DNA from: Corticium candelabrum
Taxonomy: Eukaryota > Porifera > Homoscleromorpha > Homosclerophorida > Plakinidae
Direction: 5' to 3'
Assembly (NCBI RefSeq): GCF_963422355.1
Contig: NC_085105.1
Span: 1,205,001-1,269,000, forward strand
Length of the DNA stretch: 64,000 nt
Below, one piece after another: positions 55,219 through 64,000 of the stretch. The position numbers and the translations under genes are program-made. Numbering within the stretch: position 1 is the stretch's first letter; every line of letters begins with the position of its first letter. The notes beneath the pieces are model-generated. The model worked only from the letters and a program-made list of their open reading frames with translations, was not told the origin of the DNA and did not search any database.

Positions 55219-57850
55219 AAGTACAGTACAAAGATGTAATATATGTGTGACTATACAAACTGCTGCAGACTAATTACACACAAAACTCACACTCACCTGT
55301 ATAGTCCCAACTGTTTTTTGAGGTCTTAATCAGTTCACGACCATGCACTATCTCTGCAAACCGATAATAGTGAGCCAAGTCGTGATAATTATCAGTTGGG
55401 TTAGTTTGAGAAGAACCTTCTCCCTCAGTCACAATCACCCGAATAGCCTCCAAAGCTTGAGCCATGTTGTTTACCTTGAAAACGGTAATATGCCCAGGAA
55501 GACTGTACTCTACTTGCAAAGCAGGATCACCAGTGAAAATGGTTTTGTTCTTCAGTTGTTGTTCCTTCTCTAGATGCACTAAATTCTCAGAAATTTGATG
55601 ATAGAATCCCCCAATTGTGTCATTATATCGTTCTCTAGTTGCCGGATCTGTGAGTGAGTGAGGTGTTTCAATAGCCATAAATACATTCCTAACCAAGTCA
55701 ATGCTGAATGGAGCAATTCTCATTGTAAGGTCTGGCTGTATTCCCCCTGGCAGTCTGCTGGGATACACAGGCATCCTCTCTGGCCTGTCAATTAACGGAT
55801 GTCCACCGACTGCATTTAGAACGTTTGCAGCCAAACTGAAATGCATCATTTCCTCAGTGACAACACTCTGAATGATACTTCTAATCTCTTGATTGAAGTC
55901 TTCTTTCAGTGAGCAGAAAGCGTAGAGGTAGATCGGGATTGTGTAAAATTCCAGCTGTATTGCTAGTTGCAATTGCTCCCTCAATTCTGTTATTGTCATT
56001 GGCATCCTCTCCCCTTTCTTGGGAGGATACGATTGATGGAGCCACTTGAGTATCATGTCTCTCTTATTCCGTGACAAGTCTCGTGTTCCTGGCATGTGTT
56101 TTGGATCTGTTCTTGGAACACTCAGTGTACATTTGAGGTAGTCAATATTTCGTTGGATGCCGACCACTGTGTGGTAATCACCGATGTTGAGAACGCGTCT
56201 CATTGCAGGATAGAGATTGTCGTATTGCTTTAGGATGGTATGAACACCATTTGTGCCATACCACGTTGGCTCACCCTGTGGGGTAAACAGGTCAAACAGA
56301 CGTATGGCAATAAATGTATCCTGATAGGTCACAGGACCTTCGGATCCAACCGGCATGTAGCTGATCAAATAAACAAGGCCATCAACAATTCTGCGAACGT
56401 TACCAGGATCACCTGCAGACAATTGTATAGTGGCTTGTCCGGACGAATTGGTTGTCACAGTTGTCTGGGTGTGTCCATTTACCTGCAGCTCGCCGAGTGC
56501 TCGTTTCAATTGATTGTTTGTTGTCTTATTGCAATGCAGTCGTGTGTGACCGTATAGGTCATGACATGGATGATGAATGTGCACAACCAACGTCAGCTTC
56601 TTGTTCTTCACTGGTTTTCCAAACTGATTCACAAACACATTGAGATTGACAGTATCACCAGGATCCATGAAAATCAAAGAATCAGACTGAGGTCTCACGT
56701 ATTGCAGAGACTCATTAAGATACACATGACGAACATTGCTACAGCTGACAATCTGTAGCAGATCAACTTTAACGTTAGCCAACATGATGTCAGTCAAGAA
56801 AACTTCTTGAATTCCAGCTTCATCGTTATACCACTCGTTGCTCAGGTTAACTCTTGCAATCTCTCTATGATGACTTGTGATACATAATTGATAACCAATT
56901 GATTTTGTATTGATGAGATACTGACTAGTTACATTATCGTACACTTTGGGAAGAGAATTGCTAAAGTCAAATGTTAGAGTTTTTGTTTGCTCTCTGAGAA
57001 TAAACTGAGCTCTGTTAAGTGTTACAGCCGATGGCATTTGAGCATGTACACTGCCAAGGAGTCGCCCACGAATGTAGTTCAGATTTCTGCTACCAGTAGA
57101 AGGTCCAATCGTTCCAACCACGTAACCATACGTAGCATCAGGAGTTCCAGGCAAGAAAGAATATCCATACACGACAAATGACATGGACAGACGATGTGGC
57201 GATGCTTCCCTCAATTCCCTCAACAGAGAATATTTATATTGGTGTGTATTACGGTCAACGCTGTTAAGTAACTCGTCATTCCACTCTAGGTTTTCCAGTA
57301 CAGACTGGTACCTAGCTGAAGACCGTGACATCCACTCTGTGCCTGTTGTGGAATCCCAATAACCTGTTGTGCCAACAGGATAAAAACTGCCACTGACTAT
57401 GGCATCAAGACCATGCCATGCGCTCGTAGACATTGCAGATTTTTTTGGATTGATGGCAACTTTCATTCCATACAATATGGATGATAGTTGCCATTCTACA
57501 TCAATATCAGTTATTTGTGTGCTACCCTCCCCAGAATCAGTTGTAATCATCATTGGGTTATATTGAAGTTCCATCAAGTCCGGCTTGATGCAATCTCCTT
57601 GTTTGGGACACATCGTTGTTACTGTGACGTCGTGGAAGAGGAATTCGTTTGTTCCACCCGGATTCCATCCACCATAGCCAGCCGTTTCATCATCATTGAT
57701 TACTTCATTCACTGGCTGAAAGTCTGGTGAAAAATTGTCGTAATTATTGTTGATGGTTGCAACATTAGCTCGGAACCTCCCAGCGAAATGTAATCGTGGT
57801 CTGTCCAGGTAACATCTTTCAGTGCTGTCATAATCAAAGACGATGTGCTC
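52790..57850 (-). CDS. VioB/RebD-like ferritin-domain protein, gene 5
   Basis: Main exon about 57850-55297, last exon 53103-52790, phase-1 intron at the family position but enlarged to 2.2 kb by a LINE. About 955 residues from the main exon. Motifs: YLDRPRLHFAGRFRANVATI, MPGTRDLSRNKR, EFYTIPIYLYAFCSL, EEMMHFSLAANVLNAVGGHP, FAEIVHGRELI; last exon VFDPNGVWPLPHNPS. Both ExxH motifs and the helix-1 Glu are present. There is no in-frame ATG: a TGA lies just upstream of the probable acceptor (tatggacag), so a first exon with start and signal peptide should lie beyond 57850. Sequons NLSN, NESL, NSSG and NDT suggest secretion. The enzymatic role is inferred from the family. Confidence 0.84.
53165..53330. 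repeat. (CTGT)n arrays at the 3' side of the LINE
   Basis: Two blocks of ctgtctgt (about 53165-53205 and 53284-53330), the second abutting the LINE end. Confidence 0.85.
53331..55180 (-). mobile_element. 5'-truncated LINE inside the gene 5 intron
   Basis: Minus-strand non-LTR retrotransposon remnant, same orientation as the host gene. On the minus strand from 55150 down: a GDPLGPVLFLIT-like RT motif, then the catalytic box CLAYLDDVFVLG, then EGIIVLGTPVGNSSFTSKVC, FPVRYGGFGMTPAT, AALMRLGLHLPLPQ with ECDCGKTLDTDGYHLITCK, NRPDI-type CRPDIAVHNAT.., and the C-terminal FEHFGRWG.. block, ending at 53467. Frames change several times, so it is inactive. It is bounded by CTGT arrays on both sides. Confidence 0.75.
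55182..55219. repeat. (CTGT)n at the 5' side of the LINE
   Basis: Nine to ten perfect CTGT units. Confidence 0.95.
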
Positions 57851-58255
57851 CTGTCCATACAAGCATCATTCATTACAGACATATCACATGACCAAGCTGC
57901 TCACATTGGCTGCTTCTGTGACATCAGTTCCCCCTGTCCTCTCTCTTCTCTCGTTTCTGATTTGAGCTTTATAAACACATACAAATGCAAATGTAGAAAT
58001 TAATCAATCCTCTCAAAGTCTCACCTCCACAGAAACCTCTACTGGTAATTCAGATACAATACATGTAAATAACCAGACCACTTTACTAATTAAGCTACGA
58101 GCGAAAAAGAAGGACACCACAATGAGTGGTGGACTGCTTCGCGAGAAGCTCACTCTAAATGGGCTGAATTGACTTCCGGTCTGTCTGTCGGTATGTCGCT
58201 ATGTTTGTTTGTTTGTACCTATGTTTGTACCTATGTCTGTTTGTAAACGTGTGTC

Positions 58256-58430
58256 ACACTCAGGGAGTTTGTCGAGCCAATCAGCAATCGTTTTGGGATG
58301 CGAAATGTAGGTGACATAATACTAGCTTGTCAGCGTGAACCACTCTCGGGAATTTGTTGAGCCAATCAGCAGTTTTTTGGGAGACCAAAAATGGGTAACG
58401 TAACAATCCCGCGCATTATGACAGAAAAAC
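58256..58430. repeat. Two-copy direct repeat
   Basis: 'ggagtttgtcgagccaatca' near 58263 and 'ggaatttgttgagccaatca' near 58350, each followed by 'gca..ttttggga'. Period about 87 bp. Confidence 0.6.
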
Positions 58431-59189
58431 TGAGATGTCATAAACCTCCATTTTATGGTCAAACTTTTGTCAAACTGAAAAGCGCAGAGTAAAGTTCAGG
58501 TAATAGTTGCATGTGTTTGTTACTTTTTACAAAAGAATCGCAAAACAAATGAATTCATTGTTCTTCAAGAAGCCAAGCTAAGGTCCCATGGGACCATGCA
58601 TCTATCTAAGCACCGTTGCATGCGCACCACCAGCATGTCATCCGTGATCTTCGAGAGAGCAATATGTTCTAAGTAGGGCTGATGATGAACGATCGACGTC
58701 GTCTGCAAGAAAGATTCGTAGGAAACATTGACGCTGCTTTCTTCTAGATCCGGTCGCTAGCTGTACATGCATGTCGCTTCACAGTATTTTCCAAGCAGCT
58801 AGGAGACACACACCGATCTCTATCTACAACGAAATAGCGGAACAAAAGATGGTGACGATTCAATAAAAGTATGATAATGATGTCCATCTCAATAGTTAAT
58901 TAATTTATTAACTTTCAGTAAAGCAAGAGCGCTATACATGCAGAATTGAGAAATAACGTAGATAACAAGCCGCCCGCTCTGTGCAAGAATTGCGTAGCTG
59001 TGTGAATTCGAAGTAGTGTGGGACATTGATGGTATTTAGCTAATTGACTATCTTTAATCACATTGATAAAACTCATGTGTTTTAAAGAGCTACTGTTTAA
59101 ATTCTAGCAACAATTAAGCTAATGATTAATTAATAATAATGACAATAAATAAAAAAATTAATAAATATACATTAATATTTACAATAAAT

Positions 59190-59262
59190 ACACACACGGA
59201 CAGTCACAGACGCGGAGACACACAGACAAACAGACACACACACACAGAGGTGCAGACGCGTG

Positions 59263-59298
<36 letters not shown>

Positions 59299-59356
59299 CA
59301 CAAACACGCACGCACACATGCACACGCACACATGCACACGCACACGCGCACACACA
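59190..59356. repeat. (CA)n microsatellite with CACG variants
   Basis: Degenerate left part, pure CA core, then CACACGCA units. Confidence 0.95.
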
Positions 59357-60029
59357 CCGTCATAGCTCTGAAGCAACGGTGTAAACACAGCTTCAGTTAT
59401 TATTTACCTAGTTAATTGATTACTATTGGCACTGAATTGATTAGATAACGACATAGATAAATACTCAATTAAAGCTACAATAAATTTGCTCCTGGTATTC
59501 ATCACTTCATCACTTCATCACTGAATATATAACAGTTATTAATTAGTTAAATACACCCCCCAGTGTGTTGGTGCACGGACCAGGAACTATGCTAAAACCT
59601 CCCATCGATTTGTTCACTAACCGTTTTATAGATTCTACAGTCTACAGTCACACTCTAAACACTGTCATTGAACAGCACATTGTACGTCTCGGTTATTTTC
59701 TGGAATTTCTGACCTTCCAGCATACTTACGGTCTCGCGAAACGCTGCAATCTTTGAAGTCATTGCAGATGACTGAAGTGGAAGGAAAGACAAGAAGAAGC
59801 TACATGACGAAGACAGAGAATTCAGTGCTAACGCTTGTCACTATGCACTATGGCAAACAAATATACGATTGCCTACCTCAAAAGCGCGATGCCCGTCATG
59901 ACGCTGTGATTCATTCCCGGATATCTCCTCCACGCGAAGCCTCGAAGCTCCAAAGAATAAAAATGTCGCGATAGGTGTAAATATTAATTAGTAGAATGAT
60001 TGGTTTCTATTAGAGCGTTAATTGCTCAA

Positions 60030-60902
60030 AAAGGAAGTGAATCTGAGGAGGACTGTTTTGCGACAGTTGACAGGAATGGCGTCTGTAGAAGTAAGTGCCA
60101 AAATAGAGTGGTGTGGCAGCTGTAAAAATTAATTAAGTTAAGTCTGGTTGGTTTGTAAGGCGGGAACATCTAGAAACATGGATGAATGTACTAAACCATA
60201 TAGTCGGTCTATTACTGGCCTGAAGGAAGCTTATGAGAACTTCGAGAAATTCACTGCACAATTTAAGCAACAATCCGATGGCATGCCTGAATATCAGAGT
60301 GAGTTTTCTCGTGGTGCTGCTACTCTAGTGCTCGAAATGGAAGCGGAGCTGAGGAAGACTGTTTGCAACAGTTGACAGGAATGGCGTCTCTAGAAGTAAG
60401 TGCCAAAATAGAGTGGTCTGGCAGTTGTAAAAATTAAGTCTGGTTGGTTTGTAAGGCGGGAACATCTAGCAACAAAGATGAATGTACACCATGTAGTCGG
60501 TCTATTACTGGCCTGAAGAAAGCTTATGAGAACTTCGAGGCACAGTTTGAGCAACAATCCGATGGCATGCTTGAATATCAGAGTGAGTTTTCTCGTGGTG
60601 CTGCTATAGTGCTCGAAATGGAAGCGGAGCTGAGGAGGACTGTTTTGCAACAGTTGACAAGAATGGCGTCTCTAGAAGTATGTGCCAAAATAGAGTGGTC
60701 TGGCAGTTGTAAAAATGAAGTCTGGTTGGTTTGTAAGGCGGGCAACAAGCATGAAGAATGTGTATCACATCGTCAGTTTACAACGACGGTTATGGGCCTG
60801 AAGAAAGCTTATAAGGACTTCAATGCTGCACAATTTTTTTTGCAAGAGTTGACAGTAAGTGCCAAAATAGGGTGGTCTGGCAGCTGTAAAAATTGAGTCT
60901 GG
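60030..60902 (+). repeat. Tandem copies of a ~200-320 bp gene module
   Basis: Four copies start near 60030, 60346, 60627 and 60840 with 'tgcaacagttgacaggaatg'-like sequence (the fourth is abbreviated). The module reads MASLEVSAKIEWSGSCKN, then VWLVCKAG and a Cys pair, then SITGLKKAYENFE, YQSEFSRGAA and LEMEAELR. Most upstream copies are not open all the way through. The last continues into the HEPN-like ORF. It looks like repeated duplication of the 5' part of that gene. Confidence 0.7.
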
Positions 60903-61960
60903 TTGTTTTGTAAGGCAGGCAACAAGCATATAGAATGTAAATCATGTAGTCAGTTTACAGCGATTGTTAGTCGTCTGGAGGAAGCTTGTAAGGACTTCGC
61001 CGTTGCACAATCTGATAACAAGTTTGAATATCAGCATGAGTTTTTTCGTGGTGCTGTTATTCAAGTGATAACTGTCTGGGAGGCATATGTTTATGATATT
61101 TTGAAAGAGGGGTTTAATGTGATTATGGAGATGGAAAATGACCTCGATGGGTTAGCAGAGAGATGGCCCAAGTGCCAGACAGCAATACAAAATTCTTTGA
61201 GACGAAGACAGAAGTCTGATGGCAAAAAAAATCTGAAACACCATTGGAAAGAGTTGCATTTGAGATTCTAAAGGAGAACGTTTCATGGCAAACATTGTTG
61301 AAAGAGCATCGTGACCATGTTTTGAAGCAAATTGTACCTGTTTTTAGTAATGATGATGGGTCTCGAAGCATAAATGATGTATTTAAGCGATTGTTTCATC
61401 CGCAATCAGCATTTGGGGCTGGGGCTAAGTCTACGCAAGGTTCTGGTGAAACTGGATCATCAACATCACCAACACTAGGTTCTGGTCAAACCAAATCATC
61501 AACAAAAAAGCTGAAACAACTGTCAGAGTGCATTGATAAAGTTTTTGTAAAGGAGGTTGTTTTTCAAATTGGAGATGCCAAGTTTTCAGTCCCCTATATT
61601 AAGCCAGCATCATCAGATTTACCACAACCACATAACATATTTTTATGGAGTGTCAGCAAGTTATACTATGGTTTACGGTGCATTCTGTGCCATGGCAATC
61701 CTACTTCAACTTTTGAAGAAGGAGTCCTTAAGGATGATCCAGATACCTATGGTCTCAACATTGACAGTCATGCAAAAGAAATAACGTATTATTCTACATT
61801 TCGTAAAGCAATGTACGACAAGAGACGGGATGTGTCTGTCAATCTAGAAACTGTCATGAATATGATATATTTTTTCGAAACATCTGCAATGATACTAAGG
61901 AAAGCAATTGCTGTTTGGGTATACGATAATTGTGAAAAGTTTGTTATCTGGAACAAGTAG
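60903..61960 (+). CDS. Tentative HEPN-domain protein
   Basis: Two overlapping open stretches, 60903-61271 and 61244-61960, in different frames. How they join (splicing or an indel) cannot be settled by eye. The first begins VWLFCKAGNKHIECKSCSQF and continues FFRGAVIQVITVWEAYVYDI. The second holds ERVAFEILKENVSWQTLLKE, VFKRLFHPQSAFGAGAKST, a Ser/Thr/Gly-rich linker, VFVKEVVFQIGDAKFSVPYI, LWSVSKLYYGLRCILCHGNP and ends in VWVYDNCEKFVIWNK. An R-x4-H (RCILCHG) after a hydrophobic helix, plus the VWEAYVYDIL first helix, resembles HEPN domains of the RiboL-PSP type, which include RNA-cleaving and RNA-binding members. The function in this organism is unknown. The N-terminal Cys module could be a small zinc-binding unit. 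Confidence 0.45.
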
Positions 61961-62203
61961 GAAGATTCTTCTTAAAATTAAATGCAAACTGGAGTTGTGC
62001 AATAAATCAATTTACTGATTTTTTTATTTGTGCTGCTACTTGCTGGGATTTTTTGAGACATTTTATCAGCTACTGTTGGTATTTGGCTATACTTTTGGTA
62101 TTTTTTGGCTAGAATTTTGGTATTTGGCTATACTTTTGGTATTTACACTCTGCGCATGTGCAGTATGAATTTAGGGTTTGGGTAGAGTCACCTTTTGGAT
62201 CCA

Positions 62204-63375
62204 CGCTCCCTCCCCTTCCTCACGCTCCCTCCCCTTCCTCACCCTCCCTTCCTCACCCTCCCTTCCTCACCCTCCCTCCCTCACCCTTCCTCACGCTCCC
62301 TCCCTCACACTCCTCCCTCTTCCCCTCACACTCCTCCCTCTTCCCCTCACACTCCCTCACGCTCCTCCCTTCCCTCACGCTCCTCCCTTCCCTCACACTC
62401 CCTCACTCCCTCACTCCTCCCCTCACACTCCCTCACTCCTTCACTCCCTCCCCTCACACTCCTCCCCTCACACTCCCTCCCCTCACACTCCCTCCCCTCA
62501 CACTCTCTCCCCTCACACTCCCTCCCCTCACACTCCCTCCCCTCACACTCCCTCCCCTCACACTCCCTCCCCTCACACTCCCTCCCTCCTCTCACACTCC
62601 CTCCCCTCACACTTCCCCCTCACTCCCCTCACACTCCCTCCCTCCCTCCCCTCACACTCCCTCCCTCCCTCCCCTCACACTTCCTCCCTCCCTCCCCTCA
62701 CATTCCCTCCCTCACACTCCCTCCCTCCCTCACACTCCCTCCCTCACACTCCCTCCCTCACACTCCCTCCCTCACACTCCCTCCCTCACACTCCCTCCCT
62801 CACACTCCCTCCCTCACACTCCCTCCCTCCCCTCACATTCCCTCCCTCACACTCCCTCCCTCACATTCCCTCCCTCACATTCCCTCCCTCACACTCCCTC
62901 CCTCACATTCCCTCCCTCACACTCCCTCCCTCACACTCCCTCCCTCACACTTCCTCCTCCCTCCCCTCACACTTCCTCCTCCCTCCCCTCACACTCCCTC
63001 CCTCCCTCCCCTCACACTCCCTCTCCTCACACTCCCTCCCTCTCCTCACACTCCCTCCCTCTCCTCACACTCCCTTCTCCCCCCCTCACACTCCCTCCCT
63101 CCCCCTCACACTCCCTCCCTCTCCCTTACGCTTCACCCCTCCCTTACGCTTCACCCCTCCTTTACGCTTCACCCCTTCTTTACGCTTTACTCCTCCTTTA
63201 CGCTACACCGCTCCCTCACGCTTCACCCCCTTTCTCACGCTTCACCCCCTTTCTCACGCTTAACCCCCTTTCTCACGTTTCACCCCTTCCTCACGCTTCA
63301 CCCCTTCCTCACGCTTCACCCCTTCCTCACGCTTCACCCCCTCCCTCACGCTCCATCTCCCTCCCTCAGGCTTCA
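62204..63375. repeat. 1.2-kb polypyrimidine satellite-like tract
   Basis: Plus strand almost wholly C and T with periodic CACA. Dominant unit 'ccctccctcacactccctcc', degrading at the right to 'ctcacgcttcacccc'. The three long overlapping ORFs (up to 413 codons) are repeat artefacts. Confidence 0.95.
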
Positions 63376-63688
63376 CCCTATAAGTGTAGCGTGCGTTAAG
63401 CATTCATAAACGGAGACATATGGGTAAGGTTCTTTGTTGTTTGTCTGTCGACATGATTTACGGCAAGCTTACAACTTATTCTTGCTAGTAAAAATGTCTG
63501 ATCAATGTTGGCATCATTTGATCTAAAACTACCTTTGGTTTGGAAAGGAACGACTGGTGTAACAGAAGGAAACGTGTGAGGATGGATTGAGTTGAGTTAA
63601 CCAGCTAGTGTGTGTGTCTGTGTCTGTGTGTGTGTGTGTGTGCCTGTGTGTGTGTGTGTGCCTGTGCCTGTGCATTTGTGTGTTTGTT

Positions 63689-63741
<53 letters not shown>

Positions 63742-64000
63742 ACATGTGCGTGTGTGCATGTGTGCTTGTGTGTTAGTACAGTACAGTTGGAAAAACTTTA
63801 TAAGATGGTTAGGACAATGCAACACTGAATTGAAACCAGTGGATTCAGTGTGATGCATCACATTCTTCAGCTGTCTAGATTTGGCTTATTGATAATTTCG
63901 ATATATTTGATGCTTGATTGCCACCTATCACTGCCTTCTGTACTTCTATGAAATCAAATTTCTACTAATAAACTTTCGTGCTTGCATTACAGGAATTACC
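63376..64000. other. No gene supported; window edge
   Basis: Contains the GT array. The last ~200 bp end with 'cttgcattacag' at 63982-63993, a good splice acceptor by eye, so an exon of a plus-strand gene may start just before the edge. Confidence 0.35.
63606..63775. repeat. (GT)n microsatellite
   Basis: Degenerate CTGTGTGT left part and a pure GT core. Confidence 0.95.

Larger units (their letters stand above)
57851..60029. other. Intergenic, no gene supported
   Basis: Upstream of gene 5. It holds two copies of a 'gagccaatcagcaatcgttttggga'-type segment (58256-58430) and a CA array. A 73-codon plus ORF at 59753-59974 precedes the tandem modules but has no recognisable family. Confidence 0.4.

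Noticed and set aside
62158-63409. Three overlapping Pro/Ser/Leu-rich ORFs up to 413 codons
   Set aside because: They are open in all three plus frames because the tract is a C/T repeat. No domain, no start context.

Overview
The window reads as nuclear DNA of an invertebrate animal. It has spliced genes with GT-AG introns and recognisable animal orthologs (IQCG/DRC9, UBXN7, TPT1, WDR53, RBMX2, PHYH). It is also rich in (GT)n and (CA)n microsatellites, MITEs, DNA transposons and decayed LINEs. A non-bilaterian such as a sponge fits the compact genes and the gene content, but that is an inference and the sequence alone does not prove it.

Layout. 0-21 kb: three minus-strand genes of one family, each with a ~2.6 kb exon and a ~0.3 kb last exon. 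The first two are near-identical and lie in a tandem duplication whose copies were later hit by different mobile elements: a long-TIR element at 5840-7416, a hAT-like element at 8058-9301, an apparently intact 2.8 kb DDE transposon at 14382-17154, and MITEs. 23.5-44.2 kb: a block of ordinary animal genes. These are IQCG (+), a LINE, an unrecognised gene (-), a 69-residue membrane protein (-) head-to-head with UBXN7 (+), TPT1 (-) head-to-head with WDR53 (+), and RBMX2 (+). 45.5-57.9 kb: two more members of the 0-21 kb family, flanking an intronless PHYH (+). 58-64 kb: repeats, a tentative HEPN-domain gene preceded by decayed tandem copies of its 5' module, a 1.2 kb pyrimidine tract and a (GT)n array.

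The most striking content is the five-gene family. The encoded proteins (about 955-986 residues before any upstream exon) are collinear with bacterial VioB/RebD iminophenyl-pyruvate dimer synthases. They share an N-terminal LDRPRIHFAG-type motif, a (M)P-(V/S/G)-TRDLS motif, a ferritin-like four-helix domain with two ExxH motifs, and a C-terminal helical segment. All five share one phase-1 intron at the same place and carry many N-glycosylation sequons, so they are settled animal genes and not contamination. An animal-encoded bisindole-type oxidative coupling enzyme family is a reasonable hypothesis. Chemistry and substrate are unknown.

IQCG, UBXN7 and WDR53 are all on human 3q29, so the middle block looks like a very old linkage group. 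Several of its promoters carry a perfect TGACGTCA palindrome close to the start codon.
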